Assembly: GCA_902475445.1 (NCBI GenBank)
Contig: CABRZN010000056.1
Coordinates: 1 to 11,974, forward strand
Length of the DNA: 11,974 nucleotides
From: an uncultured Collinsella sp.
GTDB taxonomy: Bacteria; Actinomycetota; Coriobacteriia; Coriobacteriales; Coriobacteriaceae
Reading direction: 5' to 3'
The position numbers were made by a program, and so were the translations under genes. Numbering within the stretch: position 1 is the first letter of the stretch; each line of letters starts with the position of its first letter. The notes below the pieces were generated by a model. The model was not told where the DNA came from, did no database searches, and worked only from the letters and a program-made list of their open reading frames with translations. Positions 1-5,013 of this stretch are shown here, in pieces.

Positions 1-69
1 CCGTCGTGAGCAGGACTGTAGAGCAGGAAACCTAAGCCGGTGTCCCCGCTCTCCCGGGGCCGGCGGAAT
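1..69 (-). repeat. Partial copy of the post-stop hairpin element (copy 1, cut by window edge)
   Basis: Positions 2-33 match positions 4943-4974 of the complete copy at 4867-5001 with two mismatches, and 10-33 are identical over 24 nt. The shared core contains the direct repeat CAGGA...CAGGA with a 13-nt period. From about 28 to 66 the sequence corresponds to the right arm of the complete copy but differs in bases (it contains CCGGTGTCCCCGC and CCCGGGGCCGGCGG). The matching left arm would lie outside the window. On the minus strand the element begins 3-4 nt after the TAA stop of the gene at 70-2262, just as the complete copy follows the tsaD stop. It is probably a 3'-end RNA structure or terminator. 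The half-copy alone cannot show the fold. Confidence 0.75.
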
Positions 70-2262
70 TTAGTTGTTCAGCATGCGGTCGAAGCTTCCC
101 GAGTCGCCATCCCGATAGTCGGCGGTCATCAGAATCTCCTGCGGAATGCGCCCGCCTTCACGTAGCACATTGCGGAACTGCACGCGCGTGACCATGGGCA
201 GATCCTTGATCGTCGCCGCCAAGTTCTGCGGCACGCCCTGGTTGGCAGCCGCGCGCTCGCACTCGCCGCCGGCCTTCACGCGACGCTTATGCTCGGCGAG
301 CATGGCGCGGTACATACCGGCATGCAGGCGAATCTCAACCACATTGGCATTGCGAGCCTGCTCGACGATGCGCGCGCCCTCGCGGTCGATATCGCCCACG
401 TAGTAGACGTAGTTAAAGCGATAGCCGATCTCGGCCAGATAATCGTCCAGGGCATGCGAGACGCTCGCCTTGCATCCGCCGCCAAAAATCACGCCGCCCA
501 CCTTGATGCCAAAGAGCTTGGCGTGCTTGCGGCCACGCAGCAGCCTGACGATCTCGTCGTAGGTGTCCAGGTTCTCGACCATAATGAACGGCTTATCGGC
601 GCCCAGCGTAAAGAAACCCGTAAAGTGCACGGGGCGGTTGGGGGCGACCTTGATCGCCTGCATGCTGATGCCCTTTTCGGTCATGCGCCTTATCAGGCGC
701 TCACCGTGCTTGCCGTCAAAAGCCTTCTCGTCGTTAAAAATCTGGTAGGCACGCTGGCGGCGCGAGGCAACCGGCGTATCGGCACCTCGGTTTTGCTCGA
801 TCCAAGCCTGGATGATTGCGATTTCCTCGGCAATCTTGCGGTTGGACATCTCGTTGTGCTGAGTGCGCTGCGGAGCCTTTTTGCCGTCCTTGCCCTCGAC
901 CTTTACAATCTGTGTCTGCTGCTCCTTGATCTTAGAGAGCGCCGTAGGCGTAGGGACAACTTTGAGCAGCTGCCTGCCTAAAACGCGGGCAAGGGCAAAC
1001 GCCGATACCTCGCCGTGGACGGCCGGCTCGGGCTGCTGGGTAGCACTATCAGCCGCGGCAGGCTCAGCCTGTGCATGAGGCTTACGCTTGGAATCTGCCC
1101 GGGTATTACGTTCCTGCTTGGGCGCAGACGAGCGCTTTTGCGGACGATCGGACTTGGCCTCCTTCGCCGGCTGGCGCTTGACCTGATCCACCGGAGTCTC
1201 GGCCTTCTCATCTCCGTTTTGTGTCGCTGTCTTCTCGGCCGCGGCCTCGGCATTTGAGCCACGACCGCCGCGGTGACGACGACGGCGGGGCTTGCCTGAG
1301 GCGCTCTCCCCCGCCTTCTTATCAGCGGTCTGTTGAGCTTTGACCTCAGTGTCAGCCGCAGGCTGCGACTCGGAAGGTTGCTGCTCGCGAGCCGCCGGCT
1401 CAACGGTTTTCTCGGTTTGTTCGGCCTTCTCGGCCTGAGCGGTCGGAGCCGGCTCGCCCTTCTCCTGACGCCTTACGGGATACGCGCGCCTCGCAAAACC
1501 ACGTCCGGGACGACATGAGCCCGGGGCCTTCTTGGCAGACTCCTCAACATCGTCTGCGGCCTCGGAAAGCTCTTCAACCTCATGCGCGACATCCTGCTGC
1601 GCAGCCTTAAAGTGGGCACCACGGCGACGCTGGGGCTCCTGGGCCTCCACGGGCTTTTGCTCCTTCGCGGGCCTCTGCGACTCGGCAGCAACCTCGTTCT
1701 CAACAGCCTCGGCATCCGTCTCACCCTTTCGAGCAACGGCGCGACGGAAGCGCTCCTGCTGGGCGCGACGCTGCGCATCGCGCTTGCCACCCCCGCCAAA
1801 ACCGCCGCGCCCTGCCTTGGCCGTAAAGGCACGCACGACGTTCTCATCGAGCAACTCATCGGTATCAACATGCTCACGCGGAGCAACTTCTTCCACAGCA
1901 GGCACGTCAGCGGAATCCTCGACGACAAAAACTTCGACGGACTCGGCAGGCTGCTCCTGGGCATCGCGGATCTCGACATTGATGGTATAGAACGCCGGGC
2001 GCCCGTTAATGCCGCTGCCCTCGATCTTGGTCACGATATTTGCCGCGATAAGCTCATCGCGCATCGCCTTGGTATCGCATTCCTTATCGACGGAGCGGAA
2101 AATCTGCGCCAGCGCGCTCGACTTAATCTTGAGCGCCTTGCGGCAGAGCAGGTCGTAGGCAACCAGCTTGGCGCGCTCGGCAGAAAGCGACGTCTGGCTG
2201 CTCAGACGCTCAGCCAGAGCATCGACATTGTTTTGATTATCGGAATATACCGTCTTGGCCAC
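70..2262 (-). CDS. Toprim/JetD (DUF2220)-like protein with winged-helix-like N-terminus and disordered RGG linker
   Basis: About 730 residues when read from GTG 2262, chosen because an AAAGGGG Shine-Dalgarno sits 4 nt upstream. The frame is open to 2415, but that stretch overlaps the cstA terminator and probable promoter. Three parts are visible. Residues 1-100 form a helical domain ending in a strand pair (GRPAFYTINVEI) like a winged helix. Residues 110-430 are low-complexity Ala/Glu/Gln/Pro/Lys sequence with Arg/Gly clusters (GRGGFGGGGKR near 150, PRRRRHRGGRG near 324). Residues 470-730 are compact, with VENLDTY (Glu563), IFGGGCKAS (about 594) and YYVGDIDREGARI (Asp624, Asp626, Glu628). This Glu/DxD layout is typical of Toprim folds and most resembles the JetD C-terminal nuclease domain of Wadjet plasmid-defence systems. 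No jetA, jetB or jetC is in the window. A nucleic-acid cleaving or binding role is inferred, and the true function is unknown. Confidence 0.85.
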   Translation of the reverse strand: MAKTVYSDNQNNVDALAERLSSQTSLSAERAKLVAYDLLCRKALKIKSSALAQIFRSVDKECDTKAMRDELIAANIVTKIEGSGINGRPAFYTINVEIRDAQEQPAESVEVFVVEDSADVPAVEEVAPREHVDTDELLDENVVRAFTAKAGRGGFGGGGKRDAQRRAQQERFRRAVARKGETDAEAVENEVAAESQRPAKEQKPVEAQEPQRRRGAHFKAAQQDVAHEVEELSEAADDVEESAKKAPGSCRPGRGFARRAYPVRRQEKGEPAPTAQAEKAEQTEKTVEPAAREQQPSESQPAADTEVKAQQTADKKAGESASGKPRRRRHRGGRGSNAEAAAEKTATQNGDEKAETPVDQVKRQPAKEAKSDRPQKRSSAPKQERNTRADSKRKPHAQAEPAAADSATQQPEPAVHGEVSAFALARVLGRQLLKVVPTPTALSKIKEQQTQIVKVEGKDGKKAPQRTQHNEMSNRKIAEEIAIIQAWIEQNRGADTPVASRRQRAYQIFNDEKAFDGKHGERLIRRMTEKGISMQAIKVAPNRPVHFTGFFTLGADKPFIMVENLDTYDEIVRLLRGRKHAKLFGIKVGGVIFGGGCKASVSHALDDYLAEIGYRFNYVYYVGDIDREGARIVEQARNANVVEIRLHAGMYRAMLAEHKRRVKAGGECERAAANQGVPQNLAATIKDLPMVTRVQFRNVLREGGRIPQEILMTADYRDGDSGSFDRMLNN

Positions 2263-2273
2263 GGGGCCCCTTT

Positions 2274-2299
2274 CATATGCACACATATACGTCCATATG
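2274..2299. repeat. Three CATATR repeats in exact 10-bp phase (possible operator)
   Basis: CATATG at 2274-2279, CATATA at 2284-2289 and CATATG at 2294-2299 start exactly 10 bp apart, one helical turn. They lie just upstream of the GTG start at 2262 and overlap the candidate -10 box and transcription start of the Toprim/JetD-like gene. Such phased repeats often mark the binding site of a cooperative regulator. No regulator can be named from the sequence, and a run of three short AT-rich words could be chance. Confidence 0.35.
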
Positions 2300-2326
2300 G
2301 TACAACGCACGAGCCTATCCACGCAA
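2297..2326 (-). promoter_or_regulatory. Candidate promoter of the Toprim/JetD-like gene
   Basis: On the minus strand TTGCGT (2326-2321), an 18-bp spacer and TACCAT (2302-2297) form a weak sigma70-like pair. It lies between the cstA terminator and the GTG start at 2262, where a promoter must exist if that terminator works. The match is poor in the -35 half, so the exact boxes are uncertain. Confidence 0.3.
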
Positions 2327-2366
2327 AACATCTGCGAGAACGCCCTTGCACCACCTGTTCTCACAA

Positions 2367-2406
2367 GAAAAAAGACCGGGTCCGCTTGATTGCGGACCCG
2401 GTCTTT
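2367..2406 (-). terminator. Intrinsic terminator of cstA
   Basis: A perfect 15-bp stem (2371-2385 with 2392-2406, AAAGACCGGGTCCGC and its complement) encloses a 6-nt loop. On the minus strand it is followed by a U-rich run (TTTTTT spanning 2373-2368, then CTTG). It starts 40 nt after the cstA stop codon, so it separates cstA from the Toprim/JetD-like gene downstream. Confidence 0.93.
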
Positions 2407-2445
2407 CCGAGTCAAATAGATGGGAGATTCAACCCGTCCGACCGA

Positions 2446-4335
2446 CTAGGCCTTGGCGGCCTCGGCGTCGGCAGGAGCTTCAGCGGCAGCGGCGCGACCG
2501 TACTCGGCCTTGCCCATCTCGGACCACTCGGGCTCCTCGTCGGGCATGGAGCCAGCCTCCTTGCCGAAGAACTCCTTGAGGCAGTTGACGGCGACGATGA
2601 GACCCAGGACCATCAGCAGGACGGCGAAGACGAGCTGCAGGCCCTTGGTGGCGGCGACGGAGACGGCGGCCGTGGTGGCAGTAGCCGGGATGGTACCGAA
2701 GAAACCGTAGGCCTGGACGGCGGTCATGCAGCCCATGGCGCTCTGGACCAGCGAGGTGAAGGTGCAGCAGAGCAGGAAGGCGACGGGCACGTAGAGCATC
2801 CAGCCCTTGCGGCCGGTGCACTTGCAGAACACGGCGAGGGTGATCATGGTCATGCCGCCGAGCAGCTGGTTGGAAGCACCAAAGAGCGGCCAGATGTTGG
2901 CATAGCCACCAAAGGCAAGGGCGAGACCGGGAAGCAGGGTAACGACCGTGGCGAACCAGGGGTTGCCGAGGACCTTCATGTAGCCGGCCTTGGACTCGAT
3001 GGCCAGGGCATCGTTGGTCTGGGCAAAGAACTCGGAGAACGAGGTGCGGGCGATGCGGGCGACGGCGTCGAGCGAGGTCAGGGCCAGAGCGGAAACGTTC
3101 ATGGTCATAAAGACGGTAGCGAGCGTGCCGTCAACACCGAAGGCCTGCATACCGCGGGAGATGCCAGCGGCGAAGATCTGGAACGGGGTGGAAGCGACAC
3201 CGGCGTTGAGGACGCCGGTACCGGCGGTGTTCATATCGGAGAACATGATGCCGGCGACGATGATGGCAAGGATGCCGACGAAGGACTCGACGATCATGGC
3301 GCCGTAGCCGACCTTGACGGCGTCCTGCTCCTTCTCGACCTGCTTGGAGGAGGTACCAGAAGAAACGAGGCTGTGGAAGCCGGAGAGGGCACCGCAGGCA
3401 ACGGAAACAAACAGGACCGGGAACATCATGCCAGAAGCGCTGGAGAAGCCGGTAAAGGCCGGAGCGGTGATGGTGGCCTGGCCGTTAACACCCAGGACGA
3501 CGATACCGAGGACAGCGCAGGCGATCATGACGATCATCATGATGGAAGTGAGGTAGTCGCGAGGGGTCTTGAGCATCTGGATGGGCATGGCGCCAGCAAA
3601 GACCAGGTAGACCATGACAACGGCGAACCACTGGAACTTGTCCAGGTAGACCGGGAACTGCATGCCGACGGCAAACATGAGAACCATGAGCACCACGCCG
3701 GTGACGAACTCGGCAGCACCGGTGAGGTTGAACTTCTTCTGGGCCCAACCAAAGGCGATAGCGACGAAGGTGAACAGGATGGAGATGGTACCAGCGCAGC
3801 CGGCGGCATAGGACTTGGTGAAGTCGATGGCACCGGTAGCAGCACCAGAAGCGTCAACGGCCGGGGTGAACATGAACGTCTTGCAGACCATGTCGGTGAA
3901 GGCGGCGATGACGATGATGCAGAACAGCCAGCAGAACAGCAGGAACAGGCGACGGCCGGTCTTGCCGATGTACTTCTCGATGAGCTGGGCCAGGGACTTG
4001 CCGTTGTTCTTCATCGAAGCGTACAGAGCACCAAAGTCGTGGACGGCACCAAAGAAGATACCGCCGACGAGGACCCAGAGCACGACGGGCAGCCAGCCAA
4101 AGGCCATGGCGACGATCGTACCCGTGACAGGGCCAGCACCGCAGATCGAGCTGAACTGGTGCGAGAACGCGGTGAAGGCGGAGACGGGCGAGAAGCTCTT
4201 GCCGTCCTTCATGCGCTTGGCCGGCGTGAGGGCCTCTTTGTCAACGCCCCACTTGTTGGCCAGCCATCGGCCATAGCCCAGATAGCCGCAGGCGAGCACC
4301 GCCGCGGCCACAACCATGAGCAAAACTCCGTTCAT
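2446..4335 (-). CDS. cstA: Carbon starvation protein CstA family transporter (pyruvate/peptide uptake)
   Basis: A 629-residue integral membrane protein with well over ten hydrophobic segments. The N-terminal half carries the CstA signature: FSHQFSSICGAGPVTGTIVA near residues 57-76, then GGIFFGAVHDFGALYASMKN near 91-110. The C-terminal part holds ANIWPLFGASNQLLGG and matches the CstA five-helix domain. The last 30 residues are a charged, Ala-rich cytoplasmic tail. It is shorter than E. coli CstA (about 700 residues) but complete. Characterised relatives import pyruvate by proton symport (E. coli BtsT, CstA) or peptides (Campylobacter). The substrate here cannot be decided from sequence. The ATG at 4335 has a strong AGGAGG 7-8 nt upstream. 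Codons end almost entirely in C or G, more so than in neighbouring genes, which suggests high expression. The gene is monocistronic, with its own promoter, a long leader carrying a probable attenuator, and a terminator at 2367-2406. Confidence 0.96.
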   Translation of the reverse strand: MNGVLLMVVAAAVLACGYLGYGRWLANKWGVDKEALTPAKRMKDGKSFSPVSAFTAFSHQFSSICGAGPVTGTIVAMAFGWLPVVLWVLVGGIFFGAVHDFGALYASMKNNGKSLAQLIEKYIGKTGRRLFLLFCWLFCIIVIAAFTDMVCKTFMFTPAVDASGAATGAIDFTKSYAAGCAGTISILFTFVAIAFGWAQKKFNLTGAAEFVTGVVLMVLMFAVGMQFPVYLDKFQWFAVVMVYLVFAGAMPIQMLKTPRDYLTSIMMIVMIACAVLGIVVLGVNGQATITAPAFTGFSSASGMMFPVLFVSVACGALSGFHSLVSSGTSSKQVEKEQDAVKVGYGAMIVESFVGILAIIVAGIMFSDMNTAGTGVLNAGVASTPFQIFAAGISRGMQAFGVDGTLATVFMTMNVSALALTSLDAVARIARTSFSEFFAQTNDALAIESKAGYMKVLGNPWFATVVTLLPGLALAFGGYANIWPLFGASNQLLGGMTMITLAVFCKCTGRKGWMLYVPVAFLLCCTFTSLVQSAMGCMTAVQAYGFFGTIPATATTAAVSVAATKGLQLVFAVLLMVLGLIVAVNCLKEFFGKEAGSMPDEEPEWSEMGKAEYGRAAAAEAPADAEAAKA

Positions 4336-4370
4336 TACATTTCCTCCTCTAAAAAGAACTTCCTAGACAT

Positions 4371-4409
4371 AAAAAATGAGGGCCGTCGGTTGCGCTCGAC
4401 GGCCCTCAT
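4371..4409 (-). terminator. Intrinsic terminator inside the cstA leader (attenuator hairpin)
   Basis: A perfect 13-bp stem (4409-4397 with 4388-4376, ATGAGGGCCGTCG and its complement) with an 8-nt loop is followed on the minus strand by TTTTTT (4376-4371). It points the same way as cstA, lies downstream of the likely cstA promoter, and ends only about 35 nt before the cstA ATG. There is no room between it and the start codon for another convincing promoter, so transcription of cstA must read through it. Confidence 0.9.
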
Positions 4410-4412
4410 CTT

Positions 4413-4498
4413 CATCAGCCGCCCGTTATCGTACGGGCTAGCTGTATGTGCTAACCCGCATCAGATAATTACTACGCTGATAATGTTTAGCTGATGCG
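4413..4498 (-). promoter_or_regulatory. Set of competing stems in the cstA leader (attenuation switch)
   Basis: Reading the minus strand, P1 pairs CGCATCAG (4498-4491) with CTGATGCG (4464-4457). P2 pairs GCGGGTTAGC (4459-4450) with GCTAGCCCGT (4442-4433), ten pairs including two G-U. P3 pairs GCCCGT (4438-4433) with ACGGGC (4426-4421). P1 and P2 share three bases, and P2 and P3 share six, so each excludes the next. P1 also overlaps the leader peptide frame. CATCAGC (4496-4490) can alternatively pair with GCTGATG (4419-4413). When P3 is open, GCGGC (4421-4418 region) can pair weakly with GCCGT in the terminator's first arm. The pairings are seen directly; the switching order is inferred and no energies were computed. 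Confidence 0.6.
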
Positions 4499-4529
4499 TG
4501 AACATGTCTAAAAAATCCTCTTCAATCAT
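4461..4529 (-). CDS. Putative Ile/Val-rich leader peptide of cstA
   Basis: A 22-codon frame runs from ATG 4529 to TGA 4463-4461. A second in-frame ATG at 4505 is preceded by AAGAGG at an 11-nt gap and would give 14 residues. The peptide ends in LNIISVVII: one Leu, four Ile and two Val codons within the last nine. Several are A/T-ending (CTA, GTA, GTA, ATT, ATT) and should be uncommon in this GC-rich genome. The frame overlaps both arms of stem P1 and ends about 50 nt before the terminator hairpin. This is the architecture of branched-chain amino acid leader peptides such as those ahead of ilv operons. The AT-rich setting could produce such residues by chance and the ribosome binding site is only moderate, so coding is likely but unproven. 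Confidence 0.5.
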   Translation of the reverse strand: MIEEDFLDMFTHQLNIISVVII

Positions 4530-4577
4530 GATGCGAACGATCCGTGCGTGTTCACATCCCCCAGTGGTTGAAAAAGG

Positions 4578-4606
4578 AGTATGAAACTTTAGTTACCTAA
4601 AGTCAA
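4578..4606 (-). promoter_or_regulatory. Probable cstA promoter
   Basis: On the minus strand TTGACT (4606-4601), a 17-bp spacer and CATACT (4583-4578) match the sigma70 consensus at five and four of six positions. An AT-rich tract lies directly upstream (about 4610-4660) and could act as an UP element. Transcription would start near 4570, giving a leader of about 235 nt before cstA. Confidence 0.65.
4586..4603. promoter_or_regulatory. Palindromic operator candidate in the cstA promoter spacer
   Basis: ACTTTAGGTAACTAAAGT (minus strand) has perfect 7-bp arms around a 4-nt centre and fills the spacer between the -35 and -10 boxes. A protein bound there would block RNA polymerase. The TTTAGG-like half-sites faintly recall DtxR/MntR-family boxes, but this is only a resemblance and the regulator is unknown. 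Confidence 0.45.
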
Positions 4607-4866
4607 CGCAAATTTGTAATAAATTTTCAACTTTTTTTGAAATTCTCGGTATAAAACGCCACTGACCTCGGACTTTACCCAACAAAAGTTTTTGCATGAG
4701 AGATGCCCCTCGGGAGCAGCGGGAGCTCCCATCCCAAATGCGGAGCAAAGCTCCGCACACCATCTTTTTCTTTCAGCTAAAGCACGCCGGAAATTCGACG
4801 CAGCTGGCTAACCTTGCCGGACGTTGTCGACGCCAAACCAGCTCAGAAGCTATATCGATACAGAAA
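4607..4866. other. Non-coding stretch upstream of the cstA promoter
   Basis: No credible gene is seen here. It holds an AT-rich tract (4610-4660) with an imperfect inverted repeat (AATTTTCAA and TTGAAATT), and a cluster of GGAGC/GCTCC words at 4712-4756. That cluster includes the self-complementary GGGAGCTCCC (4721-4730) and the hairpin GCGGAGC-aaa-GCTCCGC (4740-4756). A T-rich run follows on the plus strand at 4763-4772, separated from the hairpin, so this is not a standard terminator. AGCTGG/CCAGCT repeats lie near 4803 and 4839. Confidence 0.5.
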
Positions 4867-5001
4867 GGTCCCCGGACGGAGGGGCCGGATATAAGGTTTA
4901 TCGCGAGTTCCGCACGCAAAGAAGGCCACTTAATGTGGCCTTCGTCTTGCGCAGGACTGTAGAGCAGGAAACCTTATATCCGGCCCCTCCGTCCGGGGAC
5001 C
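4867..5001 (-). repeat. Complete post-stop hairpin element with 33-bp perfect arms (copy 2)
   Basis: Positions 4867-4899 are an exact reverse complement of 4969-5001, 33 of 33 bases. The 69-nt interior holds a nested 9-bp stem (4921-4929 with 4935-4943), extended by CGCAA/TTGCG (4915-4919, 4947-4951), and the conserved core 4951-4974 shared with positions 10-33. The core carries CAGGA twice with a 13-nt period. On the minus strand the element starts 12 nt after the tsaD stop. As RNA the outer stem would be three turns of duplex, a likely RNase III target, enclosing a terminator-like hairpin. No flanking target-site duplication is seen. It may be an unclassified structured 3'-UTR element or a mobile-derived repeat. 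Confidence 0.88.
4915..4951 (-). terminator. Terminator-like stem inside the hairpin element, after tsaD
   Basis: GAAGGCCAC pairs with GTGGCCTTC around a 5-nt loop. On the minus strand it is followed by TTCTTTGCG, a modest U-rich tail. With the 33-bp outer stem it probably ends the acpS-tsaD operon transcript, though the tail is weaker than in the other terminators here. Confidence 0.6.
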
Positions 5002-5013
5002 GCGCCGTACCAG

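Noticed and set aside
289..981. 230-codon plus-strand frame opposite the Toprim-like domain
   Set aside because: The minus-strand frame here carries clear conserved motifs (VENLDTY, GDIDREG); the plus frame has none and no ribosome binding site.
2263..2415. Longer start for the Toprim-like protein (51 extra residues)
   Set aside because: The extension would overlap the cstA terminator stem and probable promoter; GTG 2262 has a good Shine-Dalgarno sequence.
1582..4494. 970-codon open frame on the plus strand spanning two genes
   Set aside because: It is antisense to cstA and part of the Toprim-like gene, crosses a terminator and an intergenic region, and is highly polar Gly/Asp/His-rich sequence with no family motifs. 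It is an artefact of strong C/G-ending codons in cstA.
4371..4570. T-box or known metabolite riboswitch in the cstA leader
   Set aside because: No T-box AGGGTGGNACCGCG-like sequence or other riboswitch core I recognise; the peptide frame with Ile/Val codons explains the terminator better.
4696..4962. 88-codon plus-strand frame in the tsaD-cstA gap
   Set aside because: It runs through the GGAGC hairpins and one arm of the inverted-repeat element, and shows no recognisable domain or ribosome binding site.
4867..5001. MITE or insertion sequence with target-site duplication
   Set aside because: Flanks (ACAGAAA on the left, GCGCCG on the right) show no direct duplication, and the second copy has different arms, unlike fixed terminal repeats of a transposon.
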